Below are positions 10,701 through 23,228 of a stretch of DNA of 64,000 nt, piece after piece. The notes beneath the pieces were generated by a model that was given only the letters and a program-made list of their open reading frames with translations, did not search any database and was not told the DNA's origin. Numbering within the stretch: position 1 is the stretch's first letter; each line of letters begins with the position of its first letter. The stretch is from Paenalkalicoccus suaedae. Lineage in GTDB: Bacteria > Bacillota > Bacilli > Bacillales > Salisediminibacteriaceae. Where the stretch lies: positions 124,001 through 188,000 of the forward strand of contig NZ_CP041372.2 in assembly GCF_006965545.2 (NCBI RefSeq), given 5' to 3'. Position numbers and translations under genes: made by a program.

Positions 10701-12779
10701 ATGCCAAGAGAATTCTCCTTAGAAAAGACTCGTAATATCGGGATCATGGCGCACATTGATGCAGGTAAAACTACTGCAACTGAGCGTATTCTTTTCTATA
10801 CAGGGCGCATTCATAAAATCGGTGAAACTCACGACGGCGGTTCTCAAATGGACTGGATGGAGCAAGAGCAAGAGCGTGGGATCACTATCACTTCTGCTGC
10901 AACAACTGCACAGTGGGAAGGTCACCGCATCAATATCATTGATACTCCTGGTCACGTAGACTTCACAGTAGAAGTTGAGCGTTCCCTTCGAGTACTTGAT
11001 GGTGCTGTAGCCGTTCTTGACGCGCAGTCTGGTGTAGAGCCACAAACAGAAACAGTATGGCGTCAGGCAACTACTTACGGGGTACCACGTATCGTATTCG
11101 TTAACAAAATGGATAAGTTAGGTGCGGACTTCATTTACTCACTAGGTACTCTTAAGGATCGCCTAGGTGCTAATGCGGCAGCTATCCAGCTTCCAATTGG
11201 TGCTGAAGACGATTTCGAAGGAATCATTGATCTAGTTGAGATGAACGCTTTCTACTACCTTGACGATGAAGGTACTAGAACGGAAGCTCGTGAGATTCCT
11301 GAAGAATACAAAGCACAAGCTGAAGAATACCGCGACAAGCTAATTGAAGCAGTATCTGAACTTGATGAAGAACTAATGATGAAGTACCTAGAAGGGGAAG
11401 AAGTTACGATTCCTGAGCTTAAGGCTGCGATCCGTAACGCAACGAACAGCGTTGATTTCTACCCAGTACTTTGTGGTTCTGCATTCAAAAACAAAGGTGT
11501 ACAGCTACTTCTAGACGCAGTTGTTGATTACCTGCCAGCACCAACTGATGTTGCTGACATTAAAGGTATCCTCCCTGATTCAGAAGAGGAAGTTGTACGT
11601 AAATCTAGCGACGATCAGCCATTCGCTGCTCTAGCTTTCAAAGTAGCAACAGACCCATTCGTAGGTAAGCTTACTTTCTTCCGAGTTTACTCTGGTAAAG
11701 TAGACGCTGGTTCATACGTTGTTAACTCTTCTAAGGGTAAACGTGAGCGTATGGGACGTATCCTACAAATGCACGCTAACCACCGTGAAGAAATCCCAAC
11801 GTGTTACGCTGGAGATATCGCGGCTGGAGTAGGTCTTAAAGATACTTCAACAGGAGATACTCTATGTGACGAAAAGAGTCTTGTAATTCTTGAGTCTATG
11901 GAATTCCCTGATCCAGTAATCTCTCTATCTGTAGAGCCTAAGTCGAAAGCTGACCAAGATAAGATGGGTATGGCACTTGCTAAGCTTGCAGAAGAAGATC
12001 CAACATTCCGCACGCACACTGATGACGAAACAGGCCAAACAATCATCGCTGGTATGGGTGAGCTTCACCTTGATATCATCGTTGACCGTATGCGCCGTGA
12101 GTTTAAAGTAGAAGCTAATGTTGGTGCTCCACAGGTATCTTACCGTGAAACAATTCGCCAAGCTGCGAAGTGTGAAGGTAAGTTCGTACGTCAGTCTGGT
12201 GGACGCGGTCAGTACGGTCACGTATGGATTGAGTTCTCTCCAAACGACGAAGGAGCAGGTTTTGAATTCATCGATAATATCGTTGGTGGTGTAGTACCTC
12301 GTGAATACATTAACTCTGTTGCTGACGGTGTTAAGAGTTCATTAGACAACGGTATGCTTGCTGGATTCCCAATCGTTGATATTAAAGCTCGTCTATTCGA
12401 CGGATCTTACCACGATGTTGACTCAAACGAGATGGCATTTAAGGTAGCAGCTTCCCTTGCTTTGAAAGAAGCAAAGAACAAGTGTAATCCTGTTCTTCTT
12501 GAGCCACTCATGAAGGTAGAAGTTGTTATTCCTGAAGAATACATGGGAGATATCATGGGTGACATTACGTCACGTCGTGGACGCGTAGAAGGAATGGAAG
12601 CTCGCGGTAACGCTCAAACAGTTAAAGCGATGGTTCCACTATCTGAAATGTTCGGTTATGCGACATCTCTACGTTCTAACACACAAGGACGCGGTAACTA
12701 CTCTATGCACTTCGACCACTATGAAGAAGTACCTAAGAGCATCGCGGAAGAAATCGTTAAGAAGAGCGCTGGAAACTAA
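10701..12779 (+). CDS. fusA: Elongation factor G
   Basis: Translocation GTPase, 692 residues. Motifs in order: P-loop AHIDAGKTT (17-25), switch [20 protein letters not shown], and NKMDKLGAD for guanine specificity. The C-terminal domains IV-V follow with GGVVPREYI and [22 protein letters not shown] precedes the ATG. Full length with nothing unusual. Confidence 0.98.
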   Translation: MPREFSLEKTRNIGIMAHIDAGKTTATERILFYTGRIHKIGETHDGGSQMDWMEQEQERGITITSAATTAQWEGHRINIIDTPGHVDFTVEVERSLRVLDGAVAVLDAQSGVEPQTETVWRQATTYGVPRIVFVNKMDKLGADFIYSLGTLKDRLGANAAAIQLPIGAEDDFEGIIDLVEMNAFYYLDDEGTRTEAREIPEEYKAQAEEYRDKLIEAVSELDEELMMKYLEGEEVTIPELKAAIRNATNSVDFYPVLCGSAFKNKGVQLLLDAVVDYLPAPTDVADIKGILPDSEEEVVRKSSDDQPFAALAFKVATDPFVGKLTFFRVYSGKVDAGSYVVNSSKGKRERMGRILQMHANHREEIPTCYAGDIAAGVGLKDTSTGDTLCDEKSLVILESMEFPDPVISLSVEPKSKADQDKMGMALAKLAEEDPTFRTHTDDETGQTIIAGMGELHLDIIVDRMRREFKVEANVGAPQVSYRETIRQAAKCEGKFVRQSGGRGQYGHVWIEFSPNDEGAGFEFIDNIVGGVVPREYINSVADGVKSSLDNGMLAGFPIVDIKARLFDGSYHDVDSNEMAFKVAASLALKEAKNKCNPVLLEPLMKVEVVIPEEYMGDIMGDITSRRGRVEGMEARGNAQTVKAMVPLSEMFGYATSLRSNTQGRGNYSMHFDHYEEVPKSIAEEIVKKSAGN

Positions 12780-12791
12780 ATAGGTTTTTCA

Positions 12792-12849
12792 TTGTCACTC
12801 TAACGAATTTGTTGTAAGCTAGGGGAGGTGACAGACACTGTCTCTCACC
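12792..12849 (+). promoter_or_regulatory. Putative tuf promoter with hairpin at the predicted 5' end
   Basis: TTGTCA (12792-12797), a 17-bp spacer and TAAGCT (12815-12820) form a plausible sigma-A promoter in the 119-bp fusA-tuf gap. About 7 nt further on starts the hairpin GGTGA-c-AGAC/GTCT-c-TCACC (12827-12836 with 12840-12849). It has no T run, so the tuf mRNA would begin with a stable stem. The -10 matches at only three positions. Confidence 0.45.
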
Positions 12850-12898
12850 TTACCCATTAAAAATAAACTTTTTAACTATATGAAGGAGGATTTCGATC

Positions 12899-14089
12899 AT
12901 GTCAAAAGAAAAATTCGATCGTTCCAAAACCCATGCCAATATCGGCACAATTGGGCACGTTGACCACGGTAAAACAACTTTAACTGCTGCAATCACTCAC
13001 GTACTAGCTAAGTCATCTGGTAAAGGTACTGCTATGGCGTACGACCAAATCGACGGAGCTCCAGAAGAGCGCGAGCGTGGAATCACAATCTCTACAGCAC
13101 ACGTTGAGTACGAAACAGATGCGCGTCACTATGCGCACGTTGACTGCCCAGGACACGCTGACTATGTTAAAAACATGATCACTGGTGCTGCACAAATGGA
13201 CGGAGCTATCCTAGTAGTATCTGCTGCTGATGGCCCAATGCCACAAACTCGTGAGCACATCCTACTATCTCGTCAAGTAGGTGTACCTTCTATCGTAGTA
13301 TTCCTAAACAAAGTTGACCAAGTTGACGATGAGGAACTACTAGAGCTAGTAGAAATGGAAGTACGCGACCTTCTTTCTGAGTATGACTTCCCAGGAGACG
13401 ACATTCCTGTTGTTAAGGGTTCTGCTCTTAAAGCACTTGAAGGAGACGCTACTCACGAGCAAAACATCCTTGACCTAATGGCTGAAGTTGATTCTTACAT
13501 CCCAACTCCAGACCGTGACAAGGACAAGCCATTCATGATGCCAGTAGAGGACGTATTCTCTATCACTGGTCGTGGAACAGTTGCAACTGGACGTGTTGAG
13601 CGTGGACAGCTAAACGTTGGTGACGAAATCGAAATCATCGGTCTAGCAGAAGCTCCATCTAAGTCTACTGTAACTGGTGTTGAAATGTTCCGTAAGCTTC
13701 TTGACTACGCTGAAGCTGGTGACAACATTGGTGCACTACTACGTGGTGTATCTCGTGACGACATCAACCGTGGACAAGTTCTTGCTAAGCCAGGAACAAT
13801 CACTCCTCACACAAAGTTCAAAGCTGAGGTTTATGTACTATCTAAAGAAGAAGGTGGACGTCACACTCCATTCTTCACAAACTACCGTCCACAGTTCTAC
13901 TTCCGTACAACTGACGTAACTGGAATCACTATGCTTCCAGAAGGCGTTGAGATGGTTATGCCTGGAGACAACATCGAAATGACTGTTGAACTAATCTCTC
14001 CAATCGCGATCGAAGAAGGAACTAAGTTCTCTATTCGTGAAGGTGGTCGTACTGTAGGTGCGGGCGTAGTTGCTGAAATCACTGAGTAA
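12899..14089 (+). CDS. tuf: Elongation factor Tu
   Basis: Aminoacyl-tRNA delivery GTPase, 396 residues, normal length. P-loop GHVDHGKTT (19-27), [22 protein letters not shown] and the domain II/III signature segments are all intact. AAGGAGGATTTCG precedes the ATG. Codon choice is strongly biased, as in other abundant proteins. It is closed by a strong terminator and probably also has its own promoter. Confidence 0.98.
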   Translation: MSKEKFDRSKTHANIGTIGHVDHGKTTLTAAITHVLAKSSGKGTAMAYDQIDGAPEERERGITISTAHVEYETDARHYAHVDCPGHADYVKNMITGAAQMDGAILVVSAADGPMPQTREHILLSRQVGVPSIVVFLNKVDQVDDEELLELVEMEVRDLLSEYDFPGDDIPVVKGSALKALEGDATHEQNILDLMAEVDSYIPTPDRDKDKPFMMPVEDVFSITGRGTVATGRVERGQLNVGDEIEIIGLAEAPSKSTVTGVEMFRKLLDYAEAGDNIGALLRGVSRDDINRGQVLAKPGTITPHTKFKAEVYVLSKEEGGRHTPFFTNYRPQFYFRTTDVTGITMLPEGVEMVMPGDNIEMTVELISPIAIEEGTKFSIREGGRTVGAGVVAEITE

Positions 14090-14114
14090 TAAAAAGCGAT
14101 AAGCTTTTTACACG

Positions 14115-14147
14115 GCCCTAGCGGATTTTCCGCTAGGGCTTTTTTTA
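14115..14147 (+). terminator. Strong intrinsic terminator after tuf
   Basis: GCCCTAGCGG (14115-14124) pairs perfectly with CCGCTAGGGC (14130-14139) around an ATTTT loop and is followed by eight T. It ends the str operon. Confidence 0.93.
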
Positions 14148-14160
14148 TATGTAGGAAATA

Positions 14161-14290
14161 AATGAGTTGTTGTGAGAGGAAATGTACGCTGTGGATGGAG
14201 AAATGCAGACAGTACGAGAGAGAATGCGCACTAGCATGGAAGAAATGCACACCGCCGACTATAAAATGCATATTACACGAGGAAATAGCT
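14161..14290. repeat. Imperfect tandem array, 21-nt period
   Basis: An A-G-rich core RGAAATGC recurs with AATG at 14161, 14181, 14202, 14223, 14244 and 14265, so four consecutive steps are exactly 21 nt. Typical units are AGAAATGCAGACAGTACGAG and AGAAATGCACACCGCCGACT. The units differ too much for recent slippage. It starts 14 bp after the tuf terminator. The rest of the gap to 14505 shows no gene or clear promoter. Open frames across the array are by-products of a 7-codon period. Confidence 0.7.
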
Positions 14291-14505
14291 CTGCATCATC
14301 CCAAAAAAATCATATAAAATAGAAGCTAGGCGCCCATACATATATATAAAGTTTAATTGCGGGCACCTGACTCCACCTTAACTCAAATTGTTCATCCCCT
14401 AAAATCTACACAACCATTCACTCTAAACGAAACACCCCACCTACCTTACACGTATTACTTAACATACTCGCCGCAGCATCTTATATAGAAGGGACGCAAC
14501 ACAAC

Positions 14506-15321
14506 ATGACAATTTATGATTACTTCACACGAACAATTCGCACTTACATAAGGGTAGGTTCATTCATTACTCTTCTATTAATAGGAGTATCGCTATCTTT
14601 ATTCATCGTGGAGGATAAACTAGATACGTTATTAGCTCTCATTCCACTTGCTATTATGGGACCTGGACTTTTACTCGGAGCTTTATACAAACGTTCGCAG
14701 CAGCGTGAGATTCCCACTATCACACAAGAAGAACCTCTCACGCCATTTGCAGAGCATCGCCGACTCATTGCAGTTCCTGTCGTGCACTGGCTACGCGAGG
14801 TCATCTACTTCACCCCAAAAGGTCAATCAATTCTATATGCGAAAGAAACAGCGACAGGGGTTAAACGAGCAGGAAAGCTACTTCTCCATCTAATAGGTTT
14901 GCGTCCGTTTCTTAAGCAAGAGCTAATTGTCTATGTAGAAGAGGAGCCACGCTATTTTCTAAAAAAAGATTGGGGAGTTAGAGAGAGGTTTCATATATAC
15001 AAAGGAGAGGACAAGCTTGGTATGGTGGAGCTTGACCTTTGGAAGGTGACAAAGGCAAACGCAAAGATCTACTGCGCGGACGGGACGTTTTTAGGCGAAA
15101 ATGATGGAGGATTCTCCGGACAATACGTCCGAATAAAAGATTCGCAGGGTGACCAAGTGATCGAGCTCAAACGCGATGGTATTCCAATAGAAGCAATAAG
15201 CTTATTTGGGAATTTGCGAGGGGATATTGTGAACGTGATTAACCCTAAGCAATCGGAAAAGGAAAGAGAATTATTCCTCCTAGCACCACTGTTTGTAGAG
15301 TTGCATTTTGGGAGAAACTAA
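14506..15321 (+). CDS. Uncharacterised membrane-anchored protein between tuf and rpsJ
   Basis: 271 residues. Two hydrophobic segments (about 18-34 and 42-60) would anchor it in the membrane, with a soluble domain from about 65 on. That domain is rich in beta-type strands (HREVIYFTPKGQSILYAKE, RFHIYKGEDKLGMVELDLW, NAKIYCADGTFLGEND) and resembles the tubby/scramblase-like beta-barrel proteins annotated in bacilli; this is a weak fold-level impression. The ATG is 11 nt after GAAGGGA. The corresponding position in B. subtilis holds an unrelated gene, so this is lineage-specific content in a conserved cluster. Function unknown. Confidence 0.7.
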   Translation: MTIYDYFTRTIRTYIRVGSFITLLLIGVSLSLFIVEDKLDTLLALIPLAIMGPGLLLGALYKRSQQREIPTITQEEPLTPFAEHRRLIAVPVVHWLREVIYFTPKGQSILYAKETATGVKRAGKLLLHLIGLRPFLKQELIVYVEEEPRYFLKKDWGVRERFHIYKGEDKLGMVELDLWKVTKANAKIYCADGTFLGENDGGFSGQYVRIKDSQGDQVIELKRDGIPIEAISLFGNLRGDIVNVINPKQSEKERELFLLAPLFVELHFGRN

Positions 15322-15336
15322 AATACGAAAAAGGCC

Positions 15337-15365
15337 TTGATATATATAGGCTTACGCTGTATAAT
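15337..15365 (+). promoter_or_regulatory. S10 operon promoter P1
   Basis: TTGATA (15337-15342), exactly 17 bp, then a perfect TATAAT (15360-15365). It lies just downstream of the 14506-15321 gene and about 210 bp before rpsJ. Confidence 0.82.
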
Positions 15366-15398
15366 ACTTTGAGTGTGGCTGAATAAATTTTTATATAA

Positions 15399-15881
<483 letters not shown>

Positions 15882-15923
15882 GTAATATAAATAATAACTA
15901 ACTATTAACAGGAGGTGTGACTA

Positions 15924-16553
15924 ATGACCAAAGGAATCTTAGGTAAAAAGCTAGGCATGACTCAGATTTTCTCTGAAACTGGTGAAGCAATTCCCGTAAC
16001 AGTAATCCAAGCGGAAGCTAACGTCGTTCTTCAAAAGAAGACAAGCGAAGCTGATGGATACGAAGCAATTCAAATTGGTGCATTTGACAAAAAGCCAGGT
16101 CACCAAAACAAACCAGCTAAAGGACATGCTGATAAAGCAAACTCTACTCCTAAGCGCTTCGTTAAGGAAATCCGTAACGTAGACGCAGCGGATTACGAGA
16201 TTGGTCAGGAAGTCAAAGTAGATATTTTCGCTGAAGGAGATGTGGTTGACGTAACTGGGAAGTCCAAAGGTAAAGGATTCCAAGGTGCGATCAAGCGTCA
16301 TAACCAATCACGCGGACCAATGTCCCACGGTTCTCGTTACCACCGTCGTCCTGGTTCAATGGGTCCTGTAGATCCTAACCACGTACGTCCTGGTAAACTA
16401 CTACCTGGTCGCATGGGTGGAGAGACTACTACAGTCCAAAACCTTGAGATCGTAAAGGTAGACGTTGAGCGAAACGTTCTTCTAGTAAAAGGTAACGTAC
16501 CTGGAGCGAAGAAGAGCTTTGTAACTATTAAATCAGCTATCAAAGCTGACTAA
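15924..16553 (+). CDS. rplC: 50S ribosomal protein L3
   Basis: Early 50S assembly protein near the peptidyl-transferase centre, 209 residues. It starts [20 protein letters not shown], and the long central loop with [15 protein letters not shown] is present. ACAGGAGGTGTG precedes the ATG. Confidence 0.98.
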   Translation: MTKGILGKKLGMTQIFSETGEAIPVTVIQAEANVVLQKKTSEADGYEAIQIGAFDKKPGHQNKPAKGHADKANSTPKRFVKEIRNVDAADYEIGQEVKVDIFAEGDVVDVTGKSKGKGFQGAIKRHNQSRGPMSHGSRYHRRPGSMGPVDPNHVRPGKLLPGRMGGETTTVQNLEIVKVDVERNVLLVKGNVPGAKKSFVTIKSAIKAD

Positions 16554-16579
16554 TTTCGAAAAAGAAAGGAGGAGCCCAG

Positions 16580-17203
16580 ATGCCTAAAGTTACTCTTTAC
16601 AAACAGGATGGCTCTCAAGTAGGCGACATCGAACTATCTGATGGTATTTTCGGTGTTGAACCAAATGAAAGTGTTCTTTATGAAGCAGTTATCATGCAAC
16701 AAGCATCCCGTCGTCAAGGTACACACGCAACGAAAGGTCGTTCAGACGTTCGCGGTGGTGGTCGTAAGCCTTGGAGACAAAAAGGAACAGGACGTGCTCG
16801 TCACGGTTCCACGCGTTCACCAATTTGGGTTGGTGGTGGTGTAACATTCGGACCAACGCCACGTAGCTACGCATATAAGCTACCAAAGAAGCAACGTCGT
16901 TTGGCGCTAAAATCTGCTCTTTCTTCTAAGGTGAATGATTCAAACATTCTAGTATTAGAAGGATTGAGCTTTGACGCTCCTAAAACGAAGGAAATGAAAG
17001 CTGTACTAGCTGGTCTATCAGCAAACAAGAAAGTTCTTGTTGTAACGGCTGATGTGAACGAAGCAGTTGAGCTTTCTGTTCGCAACCTTCCTGGAGTGAA
17101 ATTCGTAACAGCAGACGGAATCAATGTACTAGACATTCTTAACCATGAGAAGCTAGTTATTACTCAAGATGCTGTGAAGCACGTAGAGGAGGTGCTTGCA
17201 TAA
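16580..17203 (+). CDS. rplD: 50S ribosomal protein L4
   Basis: 23S rRNA-binding protein lining the exit tunnel, 207 residues. The tunnel loop carries [19 protein letters not shown] with wild-type macrolide-relevant residues. AAAGGAGGAGCC precedes the ATG. Its stop codon overlaps the rplW ATG by one base, indicating translational coupling. L4 is the autogenous repressor of this operon in E. coli; whether it acts here is unknown. Confidence 0.98.
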   Translation: MPKVTLYKQDGSQVGDIELSDGIFGVEPNESVLYEAVIMQQASRRQGTHATKGRSDVRGGGRKPWRQKGTGRARHGSTRSPIWVGGGVTFGPTPRSYAYKLPKKQRRLALKSALSSKVNDSNILVLEGLSFDAPKTKEMKAVLAGLSANKKVLVVTADVNEAVELSVRNLPGVKFVTADGINVLDILNHEKLVITQDAVKHVEEVLA

Positions 17204-17493
17204 TGGCAAACGCAAGAGATGTTATTAAGCGCCCAATTATCACAGAACGTACTGCTGATCTTATGGCAGAGAAGAAATATACGTTCGAAGTTGACACTCG
17301 TGCTACAAAAACTCAGATCCGCGCTGCAATCGAAGAAATCTTCGGTGTAGAAGTAGACTCTGTAAACACAATGAACTACAAAGGTAAATTCAAGCGTTTT
17401 GGTCGTCACAGCGGCTATACTCGCAAGCGCAAAAAAGCCATCGTTCAGCTTTCTGCTGACAGCAAAGAACTAGAGTTCTTTGAAGGAGCATAA
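17203..17493 (+). CDS. rplW: 50S ribosomal protein L23
   Basis: Exit-tunnel rim protein and docking site for trigger factor and SRP, 96 residues ([20 protein letters not shown]). It overlaps the rplD stop by one base, and GTAGAGGAGGTG inside rplD provides its ribosome-binding site. Confidence 0.98.
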   Translation: MANARDVIKRPIITERTADLMAEKKYTFEVDTRATKTQIRAAIEEIFGVEVDSVNTMNYKGKFKRFGRHSGYTRKRKKAIVQLSADSKELEFFEGA

Positions 17494-17522
17494 TAAATCT
17501 AAAGAGAAGGAGGGAAAAGCTC

Positions 17523-18353
17523 ATGGCTATCAAAAAGTATAAACCGATTACTAACGGACGTCGTGGAATGACGACTCTTGACTTTCAAGACTTGACAACT
17601 GACAAGCCGGAAAAGTCACTTCTAGCGCCATTATCTAAGCGCGGCGGACGTAACAACCAAGGTAGATTGACAGTACGTCACCAGGGTGGCGGACATAAGC
17701 GTCAATACCGTATTATTGATTTTAAGCGTGACAAAGATGGAATTCCAGGCCGCGTTGCTACGATCGAATATGATCCAAACCGTACTGCGAATATCGCTCT
17801 TATCAACTACGTTGATGGTGAAAAGCGTTACATCCTAGCACCTAAGAATCTTAAAGTTGGAACGATGATCATGTCAGGTAAAGATGCTGACATCAAGGTT
17901 GGTAATGCTCTACAACTTAAAGACATTCCAGTTGGTACAATCATCCACAACATCGAGCTACGTCCTGGTAAGGGCGGACAGCTAGTGCGCTCTGCTGGTG
18001 CAGAAGCACAGGTTCTTGGTAAAGAAGGAAGCTACGTACTAGTACGTCTTCGTTCTGGTGAAACTCGCCTCATCCTTGCAACTTGCCGTGCGACAGTAGG
18101 TCAAGTTGGAAATGTTGAGCACGAGCTAGTGAAAGTCGGTAAAGCCGGACGTTCACGTTGGAAGGGTATCCGCCCAACAGTTCGTGGTTCTGTAATGAAC
18201 CCTAACGATCACCCACACGGTGGTGGTGAAGGACGTGCGCCAATCGGACGTAAGTCACCTATGTCACCATGGGGCAAGCCAACTCTTGGCTTCAAAACTC
18301 GTAAGAAAAACAAAGACACAGATAAATATATCGTGCGTCGTCGTAAAAAATAA
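17523..18353 (+). CDS. rplB: 50S ribosomal protein L2
   Basis: Universally conserved 23S rRNA protein needed for peptidyl transferase activity, 276 residues. [14 protein letters not shown], which carries the conserved histidine, and the basic C-terminus are present. GAAGGAGGGAAAAG precedes the ATG. Confidence 0.98.
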   Translation: MAIKKYKPITNGRRGMTTLDFQDLTTDKPEKSLLAPLSKRGGRNNQGRLTVRHQGGGHKRQYRIIDFKRDKDGIPGRVATIEYDPNRTANIALINYVDGEKRYILAPKNLKVGTMIMSGKDADIKVGNALQLKDIPVGTIIHNIELRPGKGGQLVRSAGAEAQVLGKEGSYVLVRLRSGETRLILATCRATVGQVGNVEHELVKVGKAGRSRWKGIRPTVRGSVMNPNDHPHGGGEGRAPIGRKSPMSPWGKPTLGFKTRKKNKDTDKYIVRRRKK

Positions 18354-18363
18354 CGCGGTTGTT

Positions 18364-18388
18364 CTACGGTTCTATGGTAGAACCGTAG
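18364..18388 (+). other. Perfect 11-bp hairpin between rplB and rpsS
   Basis: CTACGGTTCTA (18364-18374) and TAGAACCGTAG (18378-18388) pair perfectly around TGG; TTG and CAA can extend the stem past a small internal loop. No T run follows, and the rpsS ribosome-binding site starts about 12 nt later. It sits in the middle of a continuous operon. Confidence 0.7.
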
Positions 18389-18413
18389 CGCAATCACGAA
18401 GGGAGGTACCATT

Positions 18414-18692
18414 ATGGGTCGCAGCTTAAAAAAGGGACCATTTGTCGATGATCACCTAATGAAAAAGGTTGAAGCAATGAGCGCCGAGGATAACAGAAAA
18501 GTCATTAAGACTTGGTCACGCCGTTCAACGATCTTCCCACAATTCATTGGCCACACAATCGCAGTATATGATGGTCGCAAGCACGTACCAGTATACGTCC
18601 AAGAAGATATGGTAGGGCACAAGCTTGGTGAATTCGCACCAACTCGTACTTACAAAGGCCATGCTTCAGACGATAAGAAAACACGACGTTAA
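18414..18692 (+). CDS. rpsS: 30S ribosomal protein S19
   Basis: 30S head protein that contacts S13 and the A-site tRNA region, 92 residues ([20 protein letters not shown]). GGGAGGTACC precedes the ATG. Second half of the S10 operon. Confidence 0.98.
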   Translation: MGRSLKKGPFVDDHLMKKVEAMSAEDNRKVIKTWSRRSTIFPQFIGHTIAVYDGRKHVPVYVQEDMVGHKLGEFAPTRTYKGHASDDKKTRR

Positions 18693-18714
18693 TTAGAGAG
18701 GGGAGGTACTGATC

Positions 18715-19056
18715 ATGGAAGCAAAAGCAGTTGCAAGTCAAGTGCGTATTGCTCCTCGCAAAGCTCGTCTAGTCGTAGACTTAATCCGTGGGAAAGAGGT
18801 TGGAGAAGCGATTTCGATTCTTCGTCTTACTCCAAAGAAAGCATCTCCGATTGTTGAGAAGCTTTTAAACTCAGCTATTGCGAATGCAGAGCACAACTAT
18901 GACCTAGAACCTGACAACTTAGTTGTTAGTAAAGTATTTGTAGATGAGGGCGTAACACTTAAGAGATTCCGTCCACGTGCGCAAGGTCGCGCGAGCCGAA
19001 TCAATAAGCGAACAAGCCACATTACCGTTGTTTTAACAGAAAAGAAGGAGGGATAA
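18715..19056 (+). CDS. rplV: 50S ribosomal protein L22
   Basis: 23S rRNA protein whose beta-hairpin lines the exit tunnel, 113 residues. The hairpin region [20 protein letters not shown] is intact. AGGGGAGGTACTG precedes the ATG. Two bases separate its stop from the rpsC start. Confidence 0.98.
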   Translation: MEAKAVASQVRIAPRKARLVVDLIRGKEVGEAISILRLTPKKASPIVEKLLNSAIANAEHNYDLEPDNLVVSKVFVDEGVTLKRFRPRAQGRASRINKRTSHITVVLTEKKEG

Positions 19057-19058
19057 GT

Positions 19059-20348
<1,290 letters not shown>

Positions 20349-20369
20349 TCCTGAGAGGAGGTCTGCACT

Positions 20370-20633
20370 GTGCAAGAACGAAATAACCGCAAAAGTTATG
20401 TCGGGCGTGTGACATCTGATAAGATGGACAAAACAATCACTGTTACTGTTGAAACGTATCAGAAGCACAAGCTATACGGCAAACGTGTTAAATATTCTAA
20501 GAAGTATAAAGCACATGACGAAAACAATACAGCTAAGATGGGTGACGTTGTACGCATCGTTGAAACTCGTCCGCTATCAAAAGACAAGCGCTTCCGCCTC
20601 GTTGAGGTAGTAGAAGAGTCTGTAATTATCTAA
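20370..20633 (+). CDS. rpsQ: 30S ribosomal protein S17
   Basis: OB-fold 16S rRNA-binding protein, 87 residues from GTG 20370, with GAGAGGAGGTC upstream. [20 protein letters not shown] is the family core. Last gene of the S10 operon; the spc genes follow without a terminator. Confidence 0.97.
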   Translation: MQERNNRKSYVGRVTSDKMDKTITVTVETYQKHKLYGKRVKYSKKYKAHDENNTAKMGDVVRIVETRPLSKDKRFRLVEVVEESVII

Positions 20634-20666
20634 GTCAGTGTCACTTGAAGGGAGGTAAAAGATCCT

Positions 20667-21035
20667 ATGATTCAATCAGAAAGTCGTTTAAAAGTTGCTG
20701 ACAACTCTGGTGCACGTGAATTACTTTGTATTAAAGTATTAGGCGGTACTGGTCGTAAGACTGCAAACATTGGTGATATCATCGTTTGTTCTGTAAAGCA
20801 AGCAACACCTGGTGGCGTTGTCAAGAAGGGTGAAGTTGTTCGTGCGGTAATCGTACGTACTAAGACTGGAGCTCGTCGTACAGACGGATCTTACATCAAG
20901 TTTGACGAGAACGCTGCAGTAATCGTACGTGACGATAAGAGCCCAAGAGGAACTCGTATCTTCGGACCAGTTGCACGTGAACTTCGTGAGAACCAATTCA
21001 TGAAGATCGTATCTCTTGCTCCAGAAGTACTGTAA
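20667..21035 (+). CDS. rplN: 50S ribosomal protein L14
   Basis: Subunit-interface protein, 122 residues, the standard length. [20 protein letters not shown] and the C-terminal [11 protein letters not shown] are typical. GAAGGGAGGTAAAAG precedes the ATG. First gene of the spc operon, apparently read through from S10. Confidence 0.98.
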   Translation: MIQSESRLKVADNSGARELLCIKVLGGTGRKTANIGDIIVCSVKQATPGGVVKKGEVVRAVIVRTKTGARRTDGSYIKFDENAAVIVRDDKSPRGTRIFGPVARELRENQFMKIVSLAPEVL

Positions 21036-21082
21036 GGCATATAGATAGAACGGAAACATTCGAGTAAAGAGGAGGTGCCCTC

Positions 21083-21412
21083 ATGTCCCAAACGAAATTG
21101 CACGTAAAAAAGGGAGATAACGTAAAAGTCATCTCTGGTAAAGATAAAGGTAAAGAAGGAACAGTTCTTGAAGCTTATCCAAGCAAGCAGCGTGTGCTTG
21201 TGGAAGGTGTAAACATGGTTAAGAAGCATGCGAAGCCATCTCAAGCTAACCCACAAGGCGGAATTCTTAACCAAGAAGCGTCGATCCACGTGTCAAACGT
21301 TATGGTCATCGACCCTAAGTCTGGTGAGCCAACGCGTATTGGATACCAAGGAACAGGTAAAGACAAAGTACGTATTGCTAAAAAATCTGGCGAAGTACTT
21401 GATAAGAAGTAA
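21083..21412 (+). CDS. rplX: 50S ribosomal protein L24
   Basis: Assembly-initiator protein with a KOW motif ([18 protein letters not shown] at about residues 11-28), 109 residues. AGAGGAGGTGCC precedes the ATG. Confidence 0.97.
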   Translation: MSQTKLHVKKGDNVKVISGKDKGKEGTVLEAYPSKQRVLVEGVNMVKKHAKPSQANPQGGILNQEASIHVSNVMVIDPKSGEPTRIGYQGTGKDKVRIAKKSGEVLDKK

Positions 21413-21442
21413 TCGACCAGCTGTTGAAAGGAGGTTCATTCG

Positions 21443-21982
21443 ATGAGTCGTCTGAAAGATAAGTACAATCAGGAGATTACTCCTGCACTAAAAGAAAAAT
21501 TCAACTACTCTTCCGTTATGGAAGTTCCAGGTCTAGAGAAGATCGTTGTGAACATGGGTATCGGTGACGCAGTTCAGAACTCTAAAGTTCTTGATAAGGC
21601 TGTTGAGGAATTAACTCAAATCACTGGTCAAAAGCCATTAATCACAAAGGCAAAGAAATCTATCGCGGGCTTCAAGCTTCGTGAAGGTATGCCAATCGGT
21701 GCGAAAGTTACACTACGCGGTGAGCGTATGTACGACTTCCTCGACAAGCTAATTGCTGTTTCATTGCCACGTGTACGTGACTTCCGTGGTGTATCTAAGA
21801 AAGCATTTGACGGTCGCGGTAACTACACTTTAGGTGTAAAAGAACAGCTTATTTTCCCTGAGATTAGCTATGATGACGTTGATAAAGTCCGCGGTATGGA
21901 TATCGTTATTGTTACAACTGCTAACACGGACGAAGAAGCGCGTGAGCTATTAACTCAAATGGGTATGCCGTTCCAAAAATAA
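21443..21982 (+). CDS. rplE: 50S ribosomal protein L5
   Basis: 5S rRNA- and P-site tRNA-contacting protein, 179 residues. [20 protein letters not shown] and [20 protein letters not shown] are the family hallmarks. AAAGGAGGTTCATT precedes the ATG. Confidence 0.98.
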   Translation: MSRLKDKYNQEITPALKEKFNYSSVMEVPGLEKIVVNMGIGDAVQNSKVLDKAVEELTQITGQKPLITKAKKSIAGFKLREGMPIGAKVTLRGERMYDFLDKLIAVSLPRVRDFRGVSKKAFDGRGNYTLGVKEQLIFPEISYDDVDKVRGMDIVIVTTANTDEEARELLTQMGMPFQK

Positions 21983-21985
21983 TAA

Positions 21986-22198
<213 letters not shown>

Positions 22199-22227
22199 TT
22201 CCGTTTAAAGGAAGGAGGTAAAATACG

Positions 22228-22626
22228 ATGGTCATGACAGATCCTATTTCTGATATGCTGACTCGCATCCGTAATGCGAATACAGTACGTCATACAAGCT
22301 TGGAGCTTCCAGCTTCCAAGATCAAGAAAGAAATTGCTGACATTTTAAAGCGCGAAGGTTTCATTCGCGATTACGAATCTATTGAAGATAGCAAGCAAGG
22401 CGTTCTTCGTATTTTCCTTAAGTATGGTGCGAATAACGAAAAGGTTATCACTGGACTTAAGAAAATCAGTAAGCCTGGACTACGCGTTTACGCGAAGTCT
22501 GATGAACTACCACGTGTACTAGGTGGACTTGGTATCGCGATTATTTCATCATCTAATGGACTAATCACGGACAAAGAAGCTCGTCAACAAAAAGTCGGCG
22601 GCGAAGTACTAGCGTACGTTTGGTAA
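22228..22626 (+). CDS. rpsH: 30S ribosomal protein S8
   Basis: Central-domain 16S rRNA-binding protein, 132 residues ([20 protein letters not shown]). GGAAGGAGGTAAAA precedes the ATG. In E. coli S8 represses the spc operon at rplE; no equivalent site is evident here. Confidence 0.98.
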   Translation: MVMTDPISDMLTRIRNANTVRHTSLELPASKIKKEIADILKREGFIRDYESIEDSKQGVLRIFLKYGANNEKVITGLKKISKPGLRVYAKSDELPRVLGGLGIAIISSSNGLITDKEARQQKVGGEVLAYVW

Positions 22627-22655
22627 GAAAAAGCAACAGAATGGAGGTGTAACGT

Positions 22656-23192
22656 ATGTCTCGAATTGGTTTAAAACCTATTGAAGTTCCTTCTGATGTA
22701 GAAGTGAAGTTCAACAACTCAACGATTACAGTTAAAGGACCTAAAGGTGAGCTCACTCGTGAACTTCACCAAGACATGATCATTAAGCACGAAGATAACA
22801 CGATCACTGTTGAGCGTCCTTCTGATCATAAAACTCACCGTGCGTTGCATGGTACAACTCGTAGCGTTGTAAGCAACATGATTGAAGGCGTAACGAAGGG
22901 TTACGAGAAGAAACTAGAACTAGTTGGTGTCGGTTACCGTGCGACTAAGACAGGCGACAAGCTTATCTTAAACGTTGGTCTATCTCACCAAGTAGAATTC
23001 GTACCTGAAGATGGTCTTGAAATCGATGTACCTGCTAACACGCAGATCACTGTTAAGGGTATTGACAAAGAGCGCGTTGGTGCACTTGCGTCAAACATCC
23101 GTGCGGTTCGTAAGCCTGAGCCTTACAAAGGTAAAGGTATCCGTTACGAAGGTGAATATGTACGTCGTAAAGAAGGTAAGACTGGTAAATAA
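22656..23192 (+). CDS. rplF: 50S ribosomal protein L6
   Basis: Stalk-base protein near the sarcin-ricin loop, 178 residues. [20 protein letters not shown] near the C-terminus is diagnostic. AATGGAGGTGTAACG precedes the ATG. Confidence 0.98.
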   Translation: MSRIGLKPIEVPSDVEVKFNNSTITVKGPKGELTRELHQDMIIKHEDNTITVERPSDHKTHRALHGTTRSVVSNMIEGVTKGYEKKLELVGVGYRATKTGDKLILNVGLSHQVEFVPEDGLEIDVPANTQITVKGIDKERVGALASNIRAVRKPEPYKGKGIRYEGEYVRRKEGKTGK

Positions 23193-23228
23193 ACCCCTAA
23201 ATTAACGGGAAGAAAGGATTGACGTTCA

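Noticed and set aside
14161-14290. Minus-strand open frame across array A (about 13897-14271) as a gene
   Set aside because: It overlaps tuf in antisense and its length results from a repeat period divisible by three.
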